From the NCBI GenBank assembly GCA_040904745.1, contig JBBDSW010000157.1, positions 27,290-91,289 of the forward strand: a DNA stretch of 64,000 nt, given 5' to 3'. The translations under genes and the position numbers were made by a program. Of this stretch, positions 1 to 8,275 are shown one piece after another. The notes under the pieces are model-generated. The model had not been told where the DNA came from and searched no databases. It was given only the letters and a program-made list of their open reading frames with translations. Position 1 is the first letter of the stretch; every line of letters begins with the position of its first letter. The stretch comes from T1Sed10-7 sp040904745 (GTDB lineage Bacteria > Actinomycetota > Nitriliruptoria > Nitriliruptorales > Nitriliruptoraceae).

Positions 1-1
1 G

Positions 2-2005
2 GCCTTGGAGGCCAAGCTGACCGAGGCCGGGAGGCGCGCGAGCGAGGTCGCCGTGCAGCGGCGCCGCCTGGCCGCGCGCCGGGACGAGTTGGCACCCGAG
101 CTGGCGGCGCGACGCGACGCCGCACGCCGCGTCGCCCGACTGAGAGGGGAGTGCGACGCCGCCCGCGCGGAGCTGCGGCGAGCGGAGGCCGAACGCGATT
201 CCGCCGCCAGGGCCGTGGTCGAACGCGAGGAGCTGGCCCAGGAGGTCGCCGACGCCGCCGCGGCGCAGGCCGAGGCCGAGGCCGAACTCACCCGCGCCGA
301 GGACGCACTCGCTCCGTTGGCGGCGTCGCTGGCCGCGTTGGATGGTCGCGTGGCGACGGCCAGGGACGAGGCCGTGCGTGCTCGCGAGCAGCACGAACGA
401 GCCCGGGCCATCGCGGACCTGGTCCGTGCCCGCGAGGAGCTCGCTCGAGCCCTGGCGAGCCGCCGGCGGGTCGATCTCGCGATCGAGGAGGCCCGCGCCG
501 CGGAGGCCGTCCTGGCGTCCTCGGCGTACACCGAGGAGCGCCATCGGCGCGTGCGGACCGCGGCCGAAGATGTTCGGCTCGCCGAGGCCCAGCTCGGTGC
601 TGCGGCTCCGCAGATGATCGTCCGGGCGCGCCGGGATGTGGAGGTCGATGCGGGCGACGGTCCCGAAGCCCTCGCTGCGGGTGCCGAGCTCGAACGTCGG
701 GTACCGGATCGTAGGCGTGTGCGGATCGGTGACCTCGCCGAGGTCGAGGTGGTGGCGGGGACCTCGCTCGAGGATCGGCAGCAGGCCGTGCGTGCGGCTC
801 GGGAGGAGCTCGTCTCGGCCTGCGCGGATCTGGACGTCGAGGATGCCGACGGGGCGGAGGTGCTCGCCGAGGAGATCAGAGGGCATCGGGAGACGATCGC
901 CGCCCGCGATGCGATCCTGGCTCGTGAGCTCGACGGCGGCACACGGGATGCGCTGGAGACGACCATCCGGGGGCTCCAGGACCGCGACGCCGCTCTGTGC
1001 GAACGGCTGGACATCGATGCCGGGGACGCGGTCGACCCCGAAGCGCCCCCGGATCCTGAAGCGCTGGAGAGCGCGGAGTCAAAGGCGCGGGAGGTCGTCG
1101 CCTCGCTGGAGGCCGAGCGCCGCGCAAGGAGCGAGGAGCTCGAGTCGTTGCGCGAGCGCGTCATCGCGGCGCGCACCTCGCGGGATGGTGCCCGCGTCCA
1201 GCACGATCGACGGTCGACCCGCCTCGAGCAGGCGCGCACGGAGGTGGACGACGCGGCGCTCGCGGCCGAGGTGCTGCGGGCCGAGGAGGCGGTCGGGGCG
1301 GCCGAGCAGGACGTCGCGCGCTGCGACCAGGCGCTGCGCGAGCTCGACGCGGAGACGGTCGACGCCCTCGTGCAGACCGCCGAATCGCAGCTCGAGCACG
1401 CACGTGAGCAGCTCGCCGGCCTCCAGGAGGAAGCAGCGTCGCTGGCCGCGGTGATCGAGGTCCACGGCGGCGAGGGGATCGGGGAGGCGTTGCAGGCCGC
1501 CGAGGCAGAGCTGACCCGCCGCCGCGGCGAACGGGACGGGCTCCGTCGCCGGGCGGAGGCGGCCCGGACGCTCAAGGAGGCTTTCGATCGCGCCCGTGAC
1601 GAAGCGTACGCGGCCTACCGAGCCCCCCTCAGGGAACGGATCGTGGCGGCTGGCCGGATGGTCTTCGGTGACGACCTCGACATCGAGCTCGACGAGGAGC
1701 TGGCGATCACCTCCCGGACGCTGCAGGGCATCACCCTCGACTTCGAGCAGCTCTCGGCGGGTGCCCGGGAGCAGCTGGCGATCCTGACGGCCCTGGCGGC
1801 CGCCGACCTGGCGGGGGAGGACGGGGTGCCCCTGGTCCTCGACGACACGCTCGGCTACACGGATCCGGGCCGGCTCGAGCGGCTCGGTGCCGTGCTCGGG
1901 CGCCTCCGCGGACCGCAGGTGGTGGTGCTCACCTGCGTCGCGATGCGCTTCGAAGCCATCCCCGGTGCCACCGTCGTGCGGTTGCCTCCGGCACCGGTCG
2001 CCTGA
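2..2005 (+). CDS. SMC/SbcC-like AAA ATPase, C-terminal part (5' end outside window)
   Basis: The reading frame is open at the left edge, so the true start and the N-terminal Walker A lie outside the window. What remains (about 667 residues) is a long Ala/Arg/Glu-rich coiled coil interrupted by a short globular stretch, then an ABC-type head. The head shows a signature motif LSAGAREQ (near residue 583 counted from position 5) and a Walker B, VPLVLDD (near residues 608-614). The layout is that of SbcC/RecN/YhaN-type ATPases, which act on DNA ends with a nuclease partner. The usual TC-H/Q region after the last strand reads TCVAMRF, so the switch residue looks atypical. Family placement is fairly safe; the exact orthologue is not, and an SbcD-like partner would have to lie upstream. 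Confidence 0.75.
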   Translation, partial: ALEAKLTEAGRRASEVAVQRRRLAARRDELAPELAARRDAARRVARLRGECDAARAELRRAEAERDSAARAVVEREELAQEVADAAAAQAEAEAELTRAEDALAPLAASLAALDGRVATARDEAVRAREQHERARAIADLVRAREELARALASRRRVDLAIEEARAAEAVLASSAYTEERHRRVRTAAEDVRLAEAQLGAAAPQMIVRARRDVEVDAGDGPEALAAGAELERRVPDRRRVRIGDLAEVEVVAGTSLEDRQQAVRAAREELVSACADLDVEDADGAEVLAEEIRGHRETIAARDAILARELDGGTRDALETTIRGLQDRDAALCERLDIDAGDAVDPEAPPDPEALESAESKAREVVASLEAERRARSEELESLRERVIAARTSRDGARVQHDRRSTRLEQARTEVDDAALAAEVLRAEEAVGAAEQDVARCDQALRELDAETVDALVQTAESQLEHAREQLAGLQEEAASLAAVIEVHGGEGIGEALQAAEAELTRRRGERDGLRRRAEAARTLKEAFDRARDEAYAAYRAPLRERIVAAGRMVFGDDLDIELDEELAITSRTLQGITLDFEQLSAGAREQLAILTALAAADLAGEDGVPLVLDDTLGYTDPGRLERLGAVLGRLRGPQVVVLTCVAMRFEAIPGATVVRLPPAPVA

Positions 2006-2020
2006 GCGTCCGCAGCGTCC

Positions 2021-4219
2021 TCAGGCCGCGACCGGATCCGGTCCGAGGCGCCAGTTCGCCCGGCCGGTGGCGTCGAGGCCGGCGAAGCGCACCGTCACCC
2101 GCGCGCCCACCCGCCATGGTCCGGAGGTCGTGGTGAGCCCGTGCTCGTCGACGGTGAAGCTGCCGCGCTGCTTCGCCGGCAGATCCAGCGCCCGCTCCGC
2201 GGTCACGAACCCGGTCACCCCCAGGCGGGGGATCCGGATGCGCAGGCCGTTGGTGGTCACGCCGGTGATCGTCGCCGGCTCCGGGTCGTCGAGGAACCCG
2301 CGGTCGAACAGTCGTGACCACAGATCGCCACGCTCCCGGGCCTGCAGGAAGTTCATCGCTCCTGCCCGGGCATCGAGCCACCCGGCCAGGGGGCCGAGCT
2401 CCTCCGCGGTGTGGGGCGGCTCCTCCCCGGCCAGCGCCGCCCGGATCTGCCGGTGGACGACGAGGTCGGCGTATCGGCGGATCGGGGAGGTGAAGTGGGT
2501 GTAGGCGGAGGAAGCCAGCCCGGTGTGCGCTGCCGGATCCGGCTCGTAGGAGGCCCGTGCCGTCGACGACGCGGCGACGGAGACGAGCAGGTCACGGTCC
2601 GCGATGCGGCCGGCGGCGTCCGCGGCGTCGATCGCCGCGATCAGCTGCCCGACGATCGTGTCCACCTCGGCATCCGGCTGGTCCAGCGCGGGGACGTCGG
2701 CCCCGGCCAGTCGGACCGCCGCCCGGAGCCGTTCCAGGCGGTCCTGGGCGAGCCCGACGTGGGCCCGGTAGAGCGCTGGCACCTCGCGGACGATCAGCCA
2801 ACTGGCGACCGACTCGTTGGCCGCGACCATCAGACGTTCGATCTGCCGATAGGCGGCGGCGTGCGGGGTCGCGTGGACCGTCGAGAGCTTCCCGTCGACC
2901 AGCGCGGGCTCGACCTCGGCGTCCTCGAACAGCTCCTCGAAGGTGACGCGGCCATCGCGCTCCACCCCGAGCCGACGGGACGCCTCGACCGCGGCCGTCA
3001 GCAGGTCCTCGGTCACCTCGGCTGCGTCTCCCGCTTCCGTGCGGATCGGGTCGACCTCGCCGGCGAGCCACGCCTCCAGCGCGCTGTACGACAACTTCGC
3101 GCGGGAACGAACGGCCGCCGCCTCCACCGAGACGCCGGCGAGCGAGCCGTCCGGCTGGACGGAGAACCGCACGGAGATCGCCCAGCGGTCCTCGTCCGGC
3201 AGGAGGGAGAGCGTGCCCTCCGAGAGGGCCGGATCGAGCATGGGGGCGTTCTCGCCGATGGCCAGGTACGCCGTCGACGCCACGACCCGGGCGTAGCGGT
3301 CCGCCGCCGAGCCGATCCCGATGGCACGTGCGACGTCCGCGATGTGGACCGCGACCTCGACGGGCTGGTCTGTGGTGCCGTCCCAGCGTGCATGGATGGC
3401 GTCATCGACGTCGCGTGTGTTCGCATCGTCGATGGTGACGCACGGCTCATCGCGGCGCTCCACCCAGGGGGCATCGACCCCGGGAAGCGGCCCGGAGGTG
3501 TCCAGACCGGCGGCCCCGCCGCGACCTCCGCCGGCCAGGAGCCCGACGAGCCGGGTGTGGGTGGTCTCGGCGTCGGCGATCTCGAGGCCAGCTGCGGCCG
3601 GCCCGCCGGGGACCAGTGACGGCGCTGCCCGGCCGAGCGCGACGACCACGCTCGCGGCGCGGATCGCCTGGGGGGAGCCGACGACGTGGGGCCCGGCGAC
3701 CAGCGCGCGGCCCATCGCCGAGCCATCCTCGCGATCGGTGAGCAGGACGACGATCTGCCGGCCGACGGCTTGCTGCACCTTGCTCGTCACGCCCGTGTCC
3801 AGGTCGATCCAGCCGGCACCGAGCGAAGGGTCCGGCTCGAGCACGAGTCGCCCGGGCCCGCGTTGGACCGTTCCGACCAGCATGCGTCGCGATCTGGACA
3901 CCGGGGTCACCGAACGCGCCGAGGCGCCCTTGTTGTCCAGGTCGACGTCGACATCGATGAGGTCGTCGGCGATCAGCCCCTTGGCCAGGGGCGGCGGTAC
4001 GAAGATCCGATCGATCTCCTCGCGACGGCCGAGGGTGTCGGTGATCGTCGTCGTGATCTCGGTCAGCCCGTCGCTGGCGACGGGGTCCGCGAAGCCGAAG
4101 CCGCGGGGATGGGGACGGAAGCGGGCGCGCGTGGGCAAACGGGGAGCTCGTCTCGAGGTCGGGAGGGGCTGCAGTCTGACACCCTCGCCCGGGGTCCGCC
4201 CAACCAGGGGGTGACCCAC
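2021..4219 (-). CDS. RNase II/R-family 3'-5' exoribonuclease (RNB domain)
   Basis: This 732-residue protein should degrade RNA processively from the 3' end in the cytoplasm. The N-terminus has an OB/cold-shock-like motif HPRGFGF (residues 37-43). The RNB catalytic motif TIDDANTRDVDDAI (from residue 262) keeps the aspartates that bind Mg2+. The late RNB motif FTSPIRRYADLVVHRQ is also present. No clear full-length S1 domain is seen at the C-terminus, so it resembles the shorter actinobacterial RNB proteins rather than classic RNase R. The GTG at 4219 leaves about 30 basic residues before the OB motif, so the start could be somewhat downstream. It converges on the SMC-like gene with 15 nt between the stops. 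Confidence 0.9.
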   Translation of the reverse strand: MGHPLVGRTPGEGVRLQPLPTSRRAPRLPTRARFRPHPRGFGFADPVASDGLTEITTTITDTLGRREEIDRIFVPPPLAKGLIADDLIDVDVDLDNKGASARSVTPVSRSRRMLVGTVQRGPGRLVLEPDPSLGAGWIDLDTGVTSKVQQAVGRQIVVLLTDREDGSAMGRALVAGPHVVGSPQAIRAASVVVALGRAAPSLVPGGPAAAGLEIADAETTHTRLVGLLAGGGRGGAAGLDTSGPLPGVDAPWVERRDEPCVTIDDANTRDVDDAIHARWDGTTDQPVEVAVHIADVARAIGIGSAADRYARVVASTAYLAIGENAPMLDPALSEGTLSLLPDEDRWAISVRFSVQPDGSLAGVSVEAAAVRSRAKLSYSALEAWLAGEVDPIRTEAGDAAEVTEDLLTAAVEASRRLGVERDGRVTFEELFEDAEVEPALVDGKLSTVHATPHAAAYRQIERLMVAANESVASWLIVREVPALYRAHVGLAQDRLERLRAAVRLAGADVPALDQPDAEVDTIVGQLIAAIDAADAAGRIADRDLLVSVAASSTARASYEPDPAAHTGLASSAYTHFTSPIRRYADLVVHRQIRAALAGEEPPHTAEELGPLAGWLDARAGAMNFLQARERGDLWSRLFDRGFLDDPEPATITGVTTNGLRIRIPRLGVTGFVTAERALDLPAKQRGSFTVDEHGLTTTSGPWRVGARVTVRFAGLDATGRANWRLGPDPVAA

Positions 4220-4341
4220 CGCGGACCCGGGTCCGGACCGTGCGGTGGGCGCGCGCTGGAGGGGGCGGGGGGCGGCGTTTCGGCCTGGTCGGGCGGAGCC
4301 GAGGGCGGATGCCGAGGTCAGGCGCCGGGTCAGACGCCGGG

Positions 4342-4941
4342 TCAGACGCCTCGCGCCGCGCTGGCGAGCGCGGCCTGCAGGGCACTGGCCAGGCTGGCGT
4401 CGTCGCCGAGGTCGTCGGCATCCCGGCTGAGGACGGCGGTCACCAGCTCCGTGTCGTCGAGGGGGTCGGTCAGCCGGAGTTCCGCGGCGAGCAGACGTCC
4501 GTCCGCGGCGGCGGCGACCGTGCGGCGCAGCGTGCCACCACGCGGGTGCGGGTGGTCGGCGAACGCGACCAGCGCCAGGGCCCAGGAGGGGACCGGTGCG
4601 GTCATCGTGGCCGCTTCGAGCTCATCCGGCTCCACGGTCACGAGCTCCCACCCCGTGACCGTCGGCGGAGACGGCTCGAAGGTCTCCTCCTCGAGGTCCA
4701 GCGAGGCGTCCTGGGGGAGGTCCATCACCTCGATCGCCGCACGCGCGAGGTCGCCGACCGCGTCGATGCCGGCCGGTCGTCGACGCTCCTCGTCGACCGC
4801 GAGCTCGGCCTGGGTCGCCGCGAGCTCCAGTAGCCGGACGCCGTCGATGCGAGCCAGGAGTGCCCGGGCACCCGCCGCATCGGCGGCCGCGGCCGAGCGG
4901 AGCAGCGCCTCGACGGTCGCGGGTGCGTTGTCCTGCGCCAC
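4342..4941 (-). CDS. Conserved-looking hypothetical protein, 199 aa
   Basis: I do not recognise this family. The GTG start is preceded by a good ribosome site (AGGAGG, 5 nt spacing). The protein is acidic and Ala/Leu-rich, with no signal peptide or membrane helix. It has a helical first half (residues 1-80) and a second half with alternating hydrophobic residues suggesting a beta/alpha fold. It follows the J-domain gene on the same strand after about 150 nt and precedes the RNB exonuclease. A 12-nt direct repeat (GCCGGGTCAGAC twice, 4325-4350) overlaps its 3' end. Codon use matches the neighbours, so it is likely a real gene. No function can be assigned. Confidence 0.6.
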   Translation of the reverse strand: MAQDNAPATVEALLRSAAAADAAGARALLARIDGVRLLELAATQAELAVDEERRRPAGIDAVGDLARAAIEVMDLPQDASLDLEEETFEPSPPTVTGWELVTVEPDELEAATMTAPVPSWALALVAFADHPHPRGGTLRRTVAAAADGRLLAAELRLTDPLDDTELVTAVLSRDADDLGDDASLASALQAALASAARGV

Positions 4942-5092
4942 CGGTCCTCCTGTTCGTCGGTCTCGAGCACCACGGTGCGCGAAGGACAGCGTGCCTCATG
5001 TGCCGGTGCAGATGGTGGAGGTGCTGCGCCGAGCTCACGCAGGGACCGTTGGCGCCGCCTGGCAGCAGGGCCGGGCACCGCGCCCGGGCGAC

Positions 5093-5827
5093 TCACGACC
5101 GCCGATCCGCTCGCGCGGTGACGGTCCACTCGCGCAGGGGCCATCCGAGCGCATCCAGCAGCCGTGTGGTGCGGGCCGCGACGCCGGCCGCGGTCTCCCG
5201 GCGGTCGCGGGCCGGGGGGATCTCCGCTCGCAGCTGCGTGGTCGTGGATCGTCGGCGGCGTACCCAGGTGCCGTCCAGGCTGGCCGCCTCCAGTGCCCGA
5301 CGTGCGCGCCGCGACGCCCCGGTCACCTCGACGACCACGACGTCGCGGCCGCGGTCGTCGGTCGTGGGCTGGACCTCGAGCGTCGAGGTCAGCTCCGCCG
5401 CGAGCAGCCCGGCGGCCCGGTTGAGTCGGGAGCCCGGCGAGCGGCTGGAGGCGAGCAGGGGGTGTACCGCGCCGGGGTGCGGCGAGGCGAGGAGCGTCGC
5501 GAAGCGGTCGGGGTCCAACGGCCCGGGCTCGCCCGCGTGCTCGGCGTCGAGGTCGAGGGCCGCGAGGTCGTCAGCGGAGGGCGCGTGTGGGGCCGTCGCA
5601 GGCGTGCGTGATGGACGGCCGCGCGAGACGCCGGGGGCTCGGTCGCCGTCGGCCACCAGCCGCTCGTAGGCCCGCTGCAGCTCGTGGAAGTGCCGGGCGT
5701 CGCCTCCCCGGTCCGGGTGGTGCTCACGTGCCAGCCGGCGGTAGGCACGTTTGAGCTGCCCGTCGCCGCACGGGAGCGTGACCCCGAGCAGGCGCGCCGC
5801 TTCCTGCCGGGTGAGCCGCTCGTCCAC
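5093..5827 (-). CDS. J-domain (DnaJ-like) co-chaperone without zinc fingers
   Basis: The first 65 residues form a J domain. They include a helix II rich in Arg/Lys (KRAYRRLAREH) and the essential HPD tripeptide in REHHPDRGGD, which stimulates the ATPase of DnaK-type Hsp70. The rest (residues 70-244) has no Gly/Phe region and no CxxCxGxG repeats, so it is not the housekeeping DnaJ, which lies at 9530. The C-terminal part has Asp/Arg-rich segments of unknown fold. It is the next gene after the deacetylase-like gene, 99 nt downstream on the same strand. It may be a type III J-protein recruiting Hsp70 to a special substrate; the substrate is not evident. Confidence 0.8.
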   Translation of the reverse strand: MDERLTRQEAARLLGVTLPCGDGQLKRAYRRLAREHHPDRGGDARHFHELQRAYERLVADGDRAPGVSRGRPSRTPATAPHAPSADDLAALDLDAEHAGEPGPLDPDRFATLLASPHPGAVHPLLASSRSPGSRLNRAAGLLAAELTSTLEVQPTTDDRGRDVVVVEVTGASRRARRALEAASLDGTWVRRRRSTTTQLRAEIPPARDRRETAAGVAARTTRLLDALGWPLREWTVTARADRRS

Positions 5828-5926
5828 CTCGCCTCCGGATCGGTGCCTCGCGCGGACAGGGTAGGGGTGGGCGTCGTGGTCACGACCGGGTGGCCCCGCG
5901 TGCTCGGTGAGCCCGAGCGGGCCGTG

Positions 5927-7009
5927 TCACCGTGACCAGGCGCCGAGCGTCCTCACCGCGAGCTCACCGAGCTCGTCGAGGGCATAGCCGCCCTCCTGGA
6001 GCAGCACCGTCGGAAGGTCCAGCGCCGCGAGCAGTCGACCGAGCCGGTCGAAGGCGTCGGTGCGCACCGACAGGCCTCCGACGGGGTCGACCTCGGCCGC
6101 GTCGAAGCCGAGCGAGATCACCACCGAGGCCGGAGCGAAGGTCGTCGTCAGCTCGCACGCGATCTCGACGGCGCGCAGGTAGTCGTCCTCGCCCGTACCC
6201 GGTGCCAGCGGCAGGTTCCGGGTGGTGCCCCGTCCCGCTCCACCACCGAGCTCCTCGGGGTAGCCCGAGAAGAACGGGTAGTGGTGGTGCGGGTCCGCGT
6301 GGACGGAGACGTAGAGCACGTCGGGATCGTCCCAGAACACGTCCTGTGTCCCGTTGCCGTGGTGGACGTCCACGTCGATGATCGCGACCCTGCCAGCCCC
6401 CTGCAGAGCGCGAGCTGCGACGGCCGCGTGGTTGAGCAGGCAGAAGCCACCGAAGTAGGCGGGGCCCGCGTGATGGCCGGGTGGACGGGTCAGGCCGTAG
6501 ACCGCCCGCGCCCCGGCCAGCACGTGATCCACGGCGGTGCAGGCGACATCGACCGCGGCACGTGCGGCCGTGTACGAGCCGGCCACCAGCGGCGTGGCCG
6601 TGTCGGTGGCGTAGTAGCCGGCCAGACCGCGGGGTGTGGTGGGTCGCCGTCCCCCCGCCGCCCACACCGGTGAACGGAACGTGTCGGGGAGGAGGACCTC
6701 GGGGCCTCCGGCGGCACGCCAGGCGGCGTGACCATCACGCAGGAAGGCGATCAGCTCCGCATCGTGGACGCCGTCGAGGATCCCGTCGTCGTGTGCGACC
6801 GCCGGATGCTCCGTCGCCCCGGCCGCCCGCAGGGCGGTGACGATCGACTCGACCCGGGCCGGACGCTCCGGGACCGGCGAGACGCGCTCCCCGGCGTTGA
6901 GTTCGAAGGGTGGGTCGTGCGCACGGTGGGTGTCGTCGGTGACCACGGGGAACCCGCGCAGGCGATCCGTCTCGTCCCACCGCGGTGCTGCGGTGCTGGT
7001 CGCGGTCAC
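5927..7009 (-). CDS. Histone deacetylase-family amidohydrolase (class II / acetylpolyamine type)
   Basis: The 360-residue protein belongs to the arginase/deacetylase fold and should remove acyl groups from amines, such as acetyl-lysine or acetylpolyamine, using one metal ion. The catalytic His pair lies in RPPGHHAG, the metal ligands in DVDVHHGNG and LGFDAAEVDP, and the late catalytic Tyr in QEGGY, so all key residues are present. I place the start at the GTG at 7009, which overlaps the upstream stop as GTGA. A longer frame extending to 7123 has an unnatural Arg/Gly-rich N-terminus inside the neighbouring gene. It is translationally coupled to the two membrane-protein genes upstream. Confidence 0.88.
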   Translation of the reverse strand: MTATSTAAPRWDETDRLRGFPVVTDDTHRAHDPPFELNAGERVSPVPERPARVESIVTALRAAGATEHPAVAHDDGILDGVHDAELIAFLRDGHAAWRAAGGPEVLLPDTFRSPVWAAGGRRPTTPRGLAGYYATDTATPLVAGSYTAARAAVDVACTAVDHVLAGARAVYGLTRPPGHHAGPAYFGGFCLLNHAAVAARALQGAGRVAIIDVDVHHGNGTQDVFWDDPDVLYVSVHADPHHHYPFFSGYPEELGGGAGRGTTRNLPLAPGTGEDDYLRAVEIACELTTTFAPASVVISLGFDAAEVDPVGGLSVRTDAFDRLGRLLAALDLPTVLLQEGGYALDELGELAVRTLGAWSR

Positions 7010-7632
7010 GTGGCCGGCGGCCCCCACAGATCCTCGTCCACCTCGTCGAAGCCACGACGGCGCTGCCACACCGCGGCGCCGGCTCCGGCGGCTCCCGCCA
7101 GCACGACGAGCCGACGGCCCCATCGGCCGGGGGCATCCTGCCCGCCGTCGGCGGCCGCGGCCTGGATCCGGCCCAGCGCCGCGGCCAGTGCCTCGGCCTG
7201 CTCCGTGATCTCGCGCTCCTGGACGGTCTTGGCACGCCGACGGCCGGCGACCACGATCACCCCGGCGACGGTGGCGAGCGTGCCGGCGGCTCCGATGGCG
7301 ATCGTGCGGGCGCGATCGGTGAGGTCGGCAGGGTCCGGCAGGCGCGAGCCCAGCGTCTGCAGGTCGCGTTCGAGGCCGGCCCGAAGCGCAGCAGCCTTCC
7401 GCTCGGCGTCCTCCACCGAGGTGGCACCGCCCCCGCGACGCTCGTCGAGTGCCGCGCTGACCTCCTGCTTGACCTCGTCGACGGTGTTCTTCGCCCGCTC
7501 CGCCTCCGCCTTGATCGCCTCGAGGCGCTGCTCTCCCGCCGCCTTGAGCTTCTCCGCGGTCGCCTGGGCCCGTTCCTTGGCCGTTGACTCCGTGCCCGCG
7601 GTCGTCTCGGTCGTGCCGGTGGTCTCGCTCAT
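7006..7632 (-). CDS. Membrane protein with coiled-coil N-terminus (DUF3618-like position)
   Basis: Residues 1-60 are Thr/Glu/Ala/Lys-rich (STAKERAQATAEKLKAAGEQ) and likely form a charged helix. A first membrane helix follows near residues 110-132 (IAIGAAGTLATVAGVIVVAGRRR) and a second near 170-190. The end is acidic. Size, helix pattern and position behind a Holin-X gene resemble the DUF3618-type small membrane proteins found beside Holin-X genes in actinomycetes, but I do not see the exact DUF3618 motif. The start is fixed by an ATGA overlap with the upstream gene, and the stop overlaps the deacetylase start. Function is unknown, possibly envelope stress. Confidence 0.7.
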   Translation of the reverse strand: MSETTGTTETTAGTESTAKERAQATAEKLKAAGEQRLEAIKAEAERAKNTVDEVKQEVSAALDERRGGGATSVEDAERKAAALRAGLERDLQTLGSRLPDPADLTDRARTIAIGAAGTLATVAGVIVVAGRRRAKTVQEREITEQAEALAAALGRIQAAAADGGQDAPGRWGRRLVVLAGAAGAGAAVWQRRRGFDEVDEDLWGPPAT

Positions 7633-8054
7633 CGCCCCGCCTGTTCGCTCGCCCATGACCTGGTGCGCTCCAGTTCCGCCTTCGTTCGTTCCGGGGCGAC
7701 GGAGCGCTTGAACAGCCGCACCGCCACCAGGAACAGGACCACCGCGAGCAGGGTGTACGCCGCGGTGACGATCAGCCACGCCAGCCACGGTTCGACGACC
7801 AGGATCAGGGCCTGTGCCGCCGTCACGCCGACGAACCCCAGGATGAACAGCGCCAGGACGGCGCCCCCGAGGACCAGGCCGAGCGCCATGGCCTTCTCTT
7901 TGACGATGCGCTGCAGTTCGAGCTTGGCCAGTTCGAACTCGGTCTTGATGAGCCCTTGGCCGCCCGCGATCAGCGACGCGAGTACCTCGGTGGTGTCGCG
8001 GTCGTCGCTCTCGTTCGGGGCCTCGGCCCCCCCAGGGGACGGGGTGCTGGACAC
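7629..8054 (-). CDS. Phage-holin-superfamily III (Actinobacterial Holin-X) membrane protein
   Basis: The 141-residue protein has a short hydrophilic N-terminus, an amphipathic helix (IKTEFELAKLELQRIVKEKA), then two hydrophobic hairpin helices (roughly residues 60-82 and 92-115) and a basic cytoplasmic tail. This is the pattern of the Holin-X family (Phage_holin_3_6), common as chromosomal stress-linked membrane proteins in Actinomycetota and not evidence of a prophage. I chose the GTG at 8054 because GAGGAG sits about 8 nt upstream; the longer frame has an implausible His/Pro-rich N-terminus. It heads a three-gene set with two 4-nt overlaps and is divergent from hrcA, sharing the 8055-8275 intergenic region. 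Confidence 0.8.
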   Translation of the reverse strand: MSSTPSPGGAEAPNESDDRDTTEVLASLIAGGQGLIKTEFELAKLELQRIVKEKAMALGLVLGGAVLALFILGFVGVTAAQALILVVEPWLAWLIVTAAYTLLAVVLFLVAVRLFKRSVAPERTKAELERTRSWASEQAGR

Positions 8055-8209
8055 GGTTGCGCTCCTCGTGCAGGGGTGGGGATGCCTGGCCGGGTGGTGG
8101 TGTTGCGGTGCGTGGCCGGATGTGCGTGGCCGGATGACCACGCGCTCTCGGAACCAGCCTAGGTACCGGACGGCTGCGTCGCCTGCTGCCGGGCAGGCCG
8201 GCGGGGAGC

Positions 8210-8236
8210 CTGGCACCCTCGCCCTCGGAGTGCCAA
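8210..8236. promoter_or_regulatory. CIRCE operator (HrcA-binding inverted repeat)
   Basis: The left half CTGGCACCC and right half GAGTGCCAA are separated by exactly 9 nt. This matches the CIRCE architecture TTAGCACTC-N9-GAGTGCTAA at 6 of 9 and 8 of 9 positions, and matches better the actinobacterial variant with TGGCAC/GTGCCA. It lies 39 nt before the hrcA start and overlaps the expected -35 region of a -10 box at 8243. HrcA binding would therefore block polymerase, giving autoregulated heat-shock control of hrcA-dnaJ. It may also affect the divergent Holin-X operon. Confidence 0.85.
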
Positions 8237-8242
8237 CGCCGG

Positions 8243-8248
8243 TACCCT
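8243..8248 (+). promoter_or_regulatory. Putative -10 box of the hrcA-dnaJ promoter
   Basis: TACCCT fits the actinobacterial TANNNT -10 pattern. It sits 6 nt after the CIRCE right arm and about 28 nt before the hrcA ATG, leaving room for a short leader with the GGAGGAGG ribosome site at 8265-8272. No convincing -35 hexamer is visible. Confidence 0.45.
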
Positions 8249-8275
8249 GCCGCTGTCAGCGACCGGAGGAGGTGC

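Noticed and set aside
3686..5611. 641-codon plus-strand frame across the RNB, unknown and J-domain genes
   Set aside because: It crosses three minus-strand genes and their ribosome sites and has Ser/Arg-rich low-complexity translation.
7629..8054. Prophage lysis gene
   Set aside because: The Holin-X family is chromosomal in actinomycetes, and no other phage gene is nearby.
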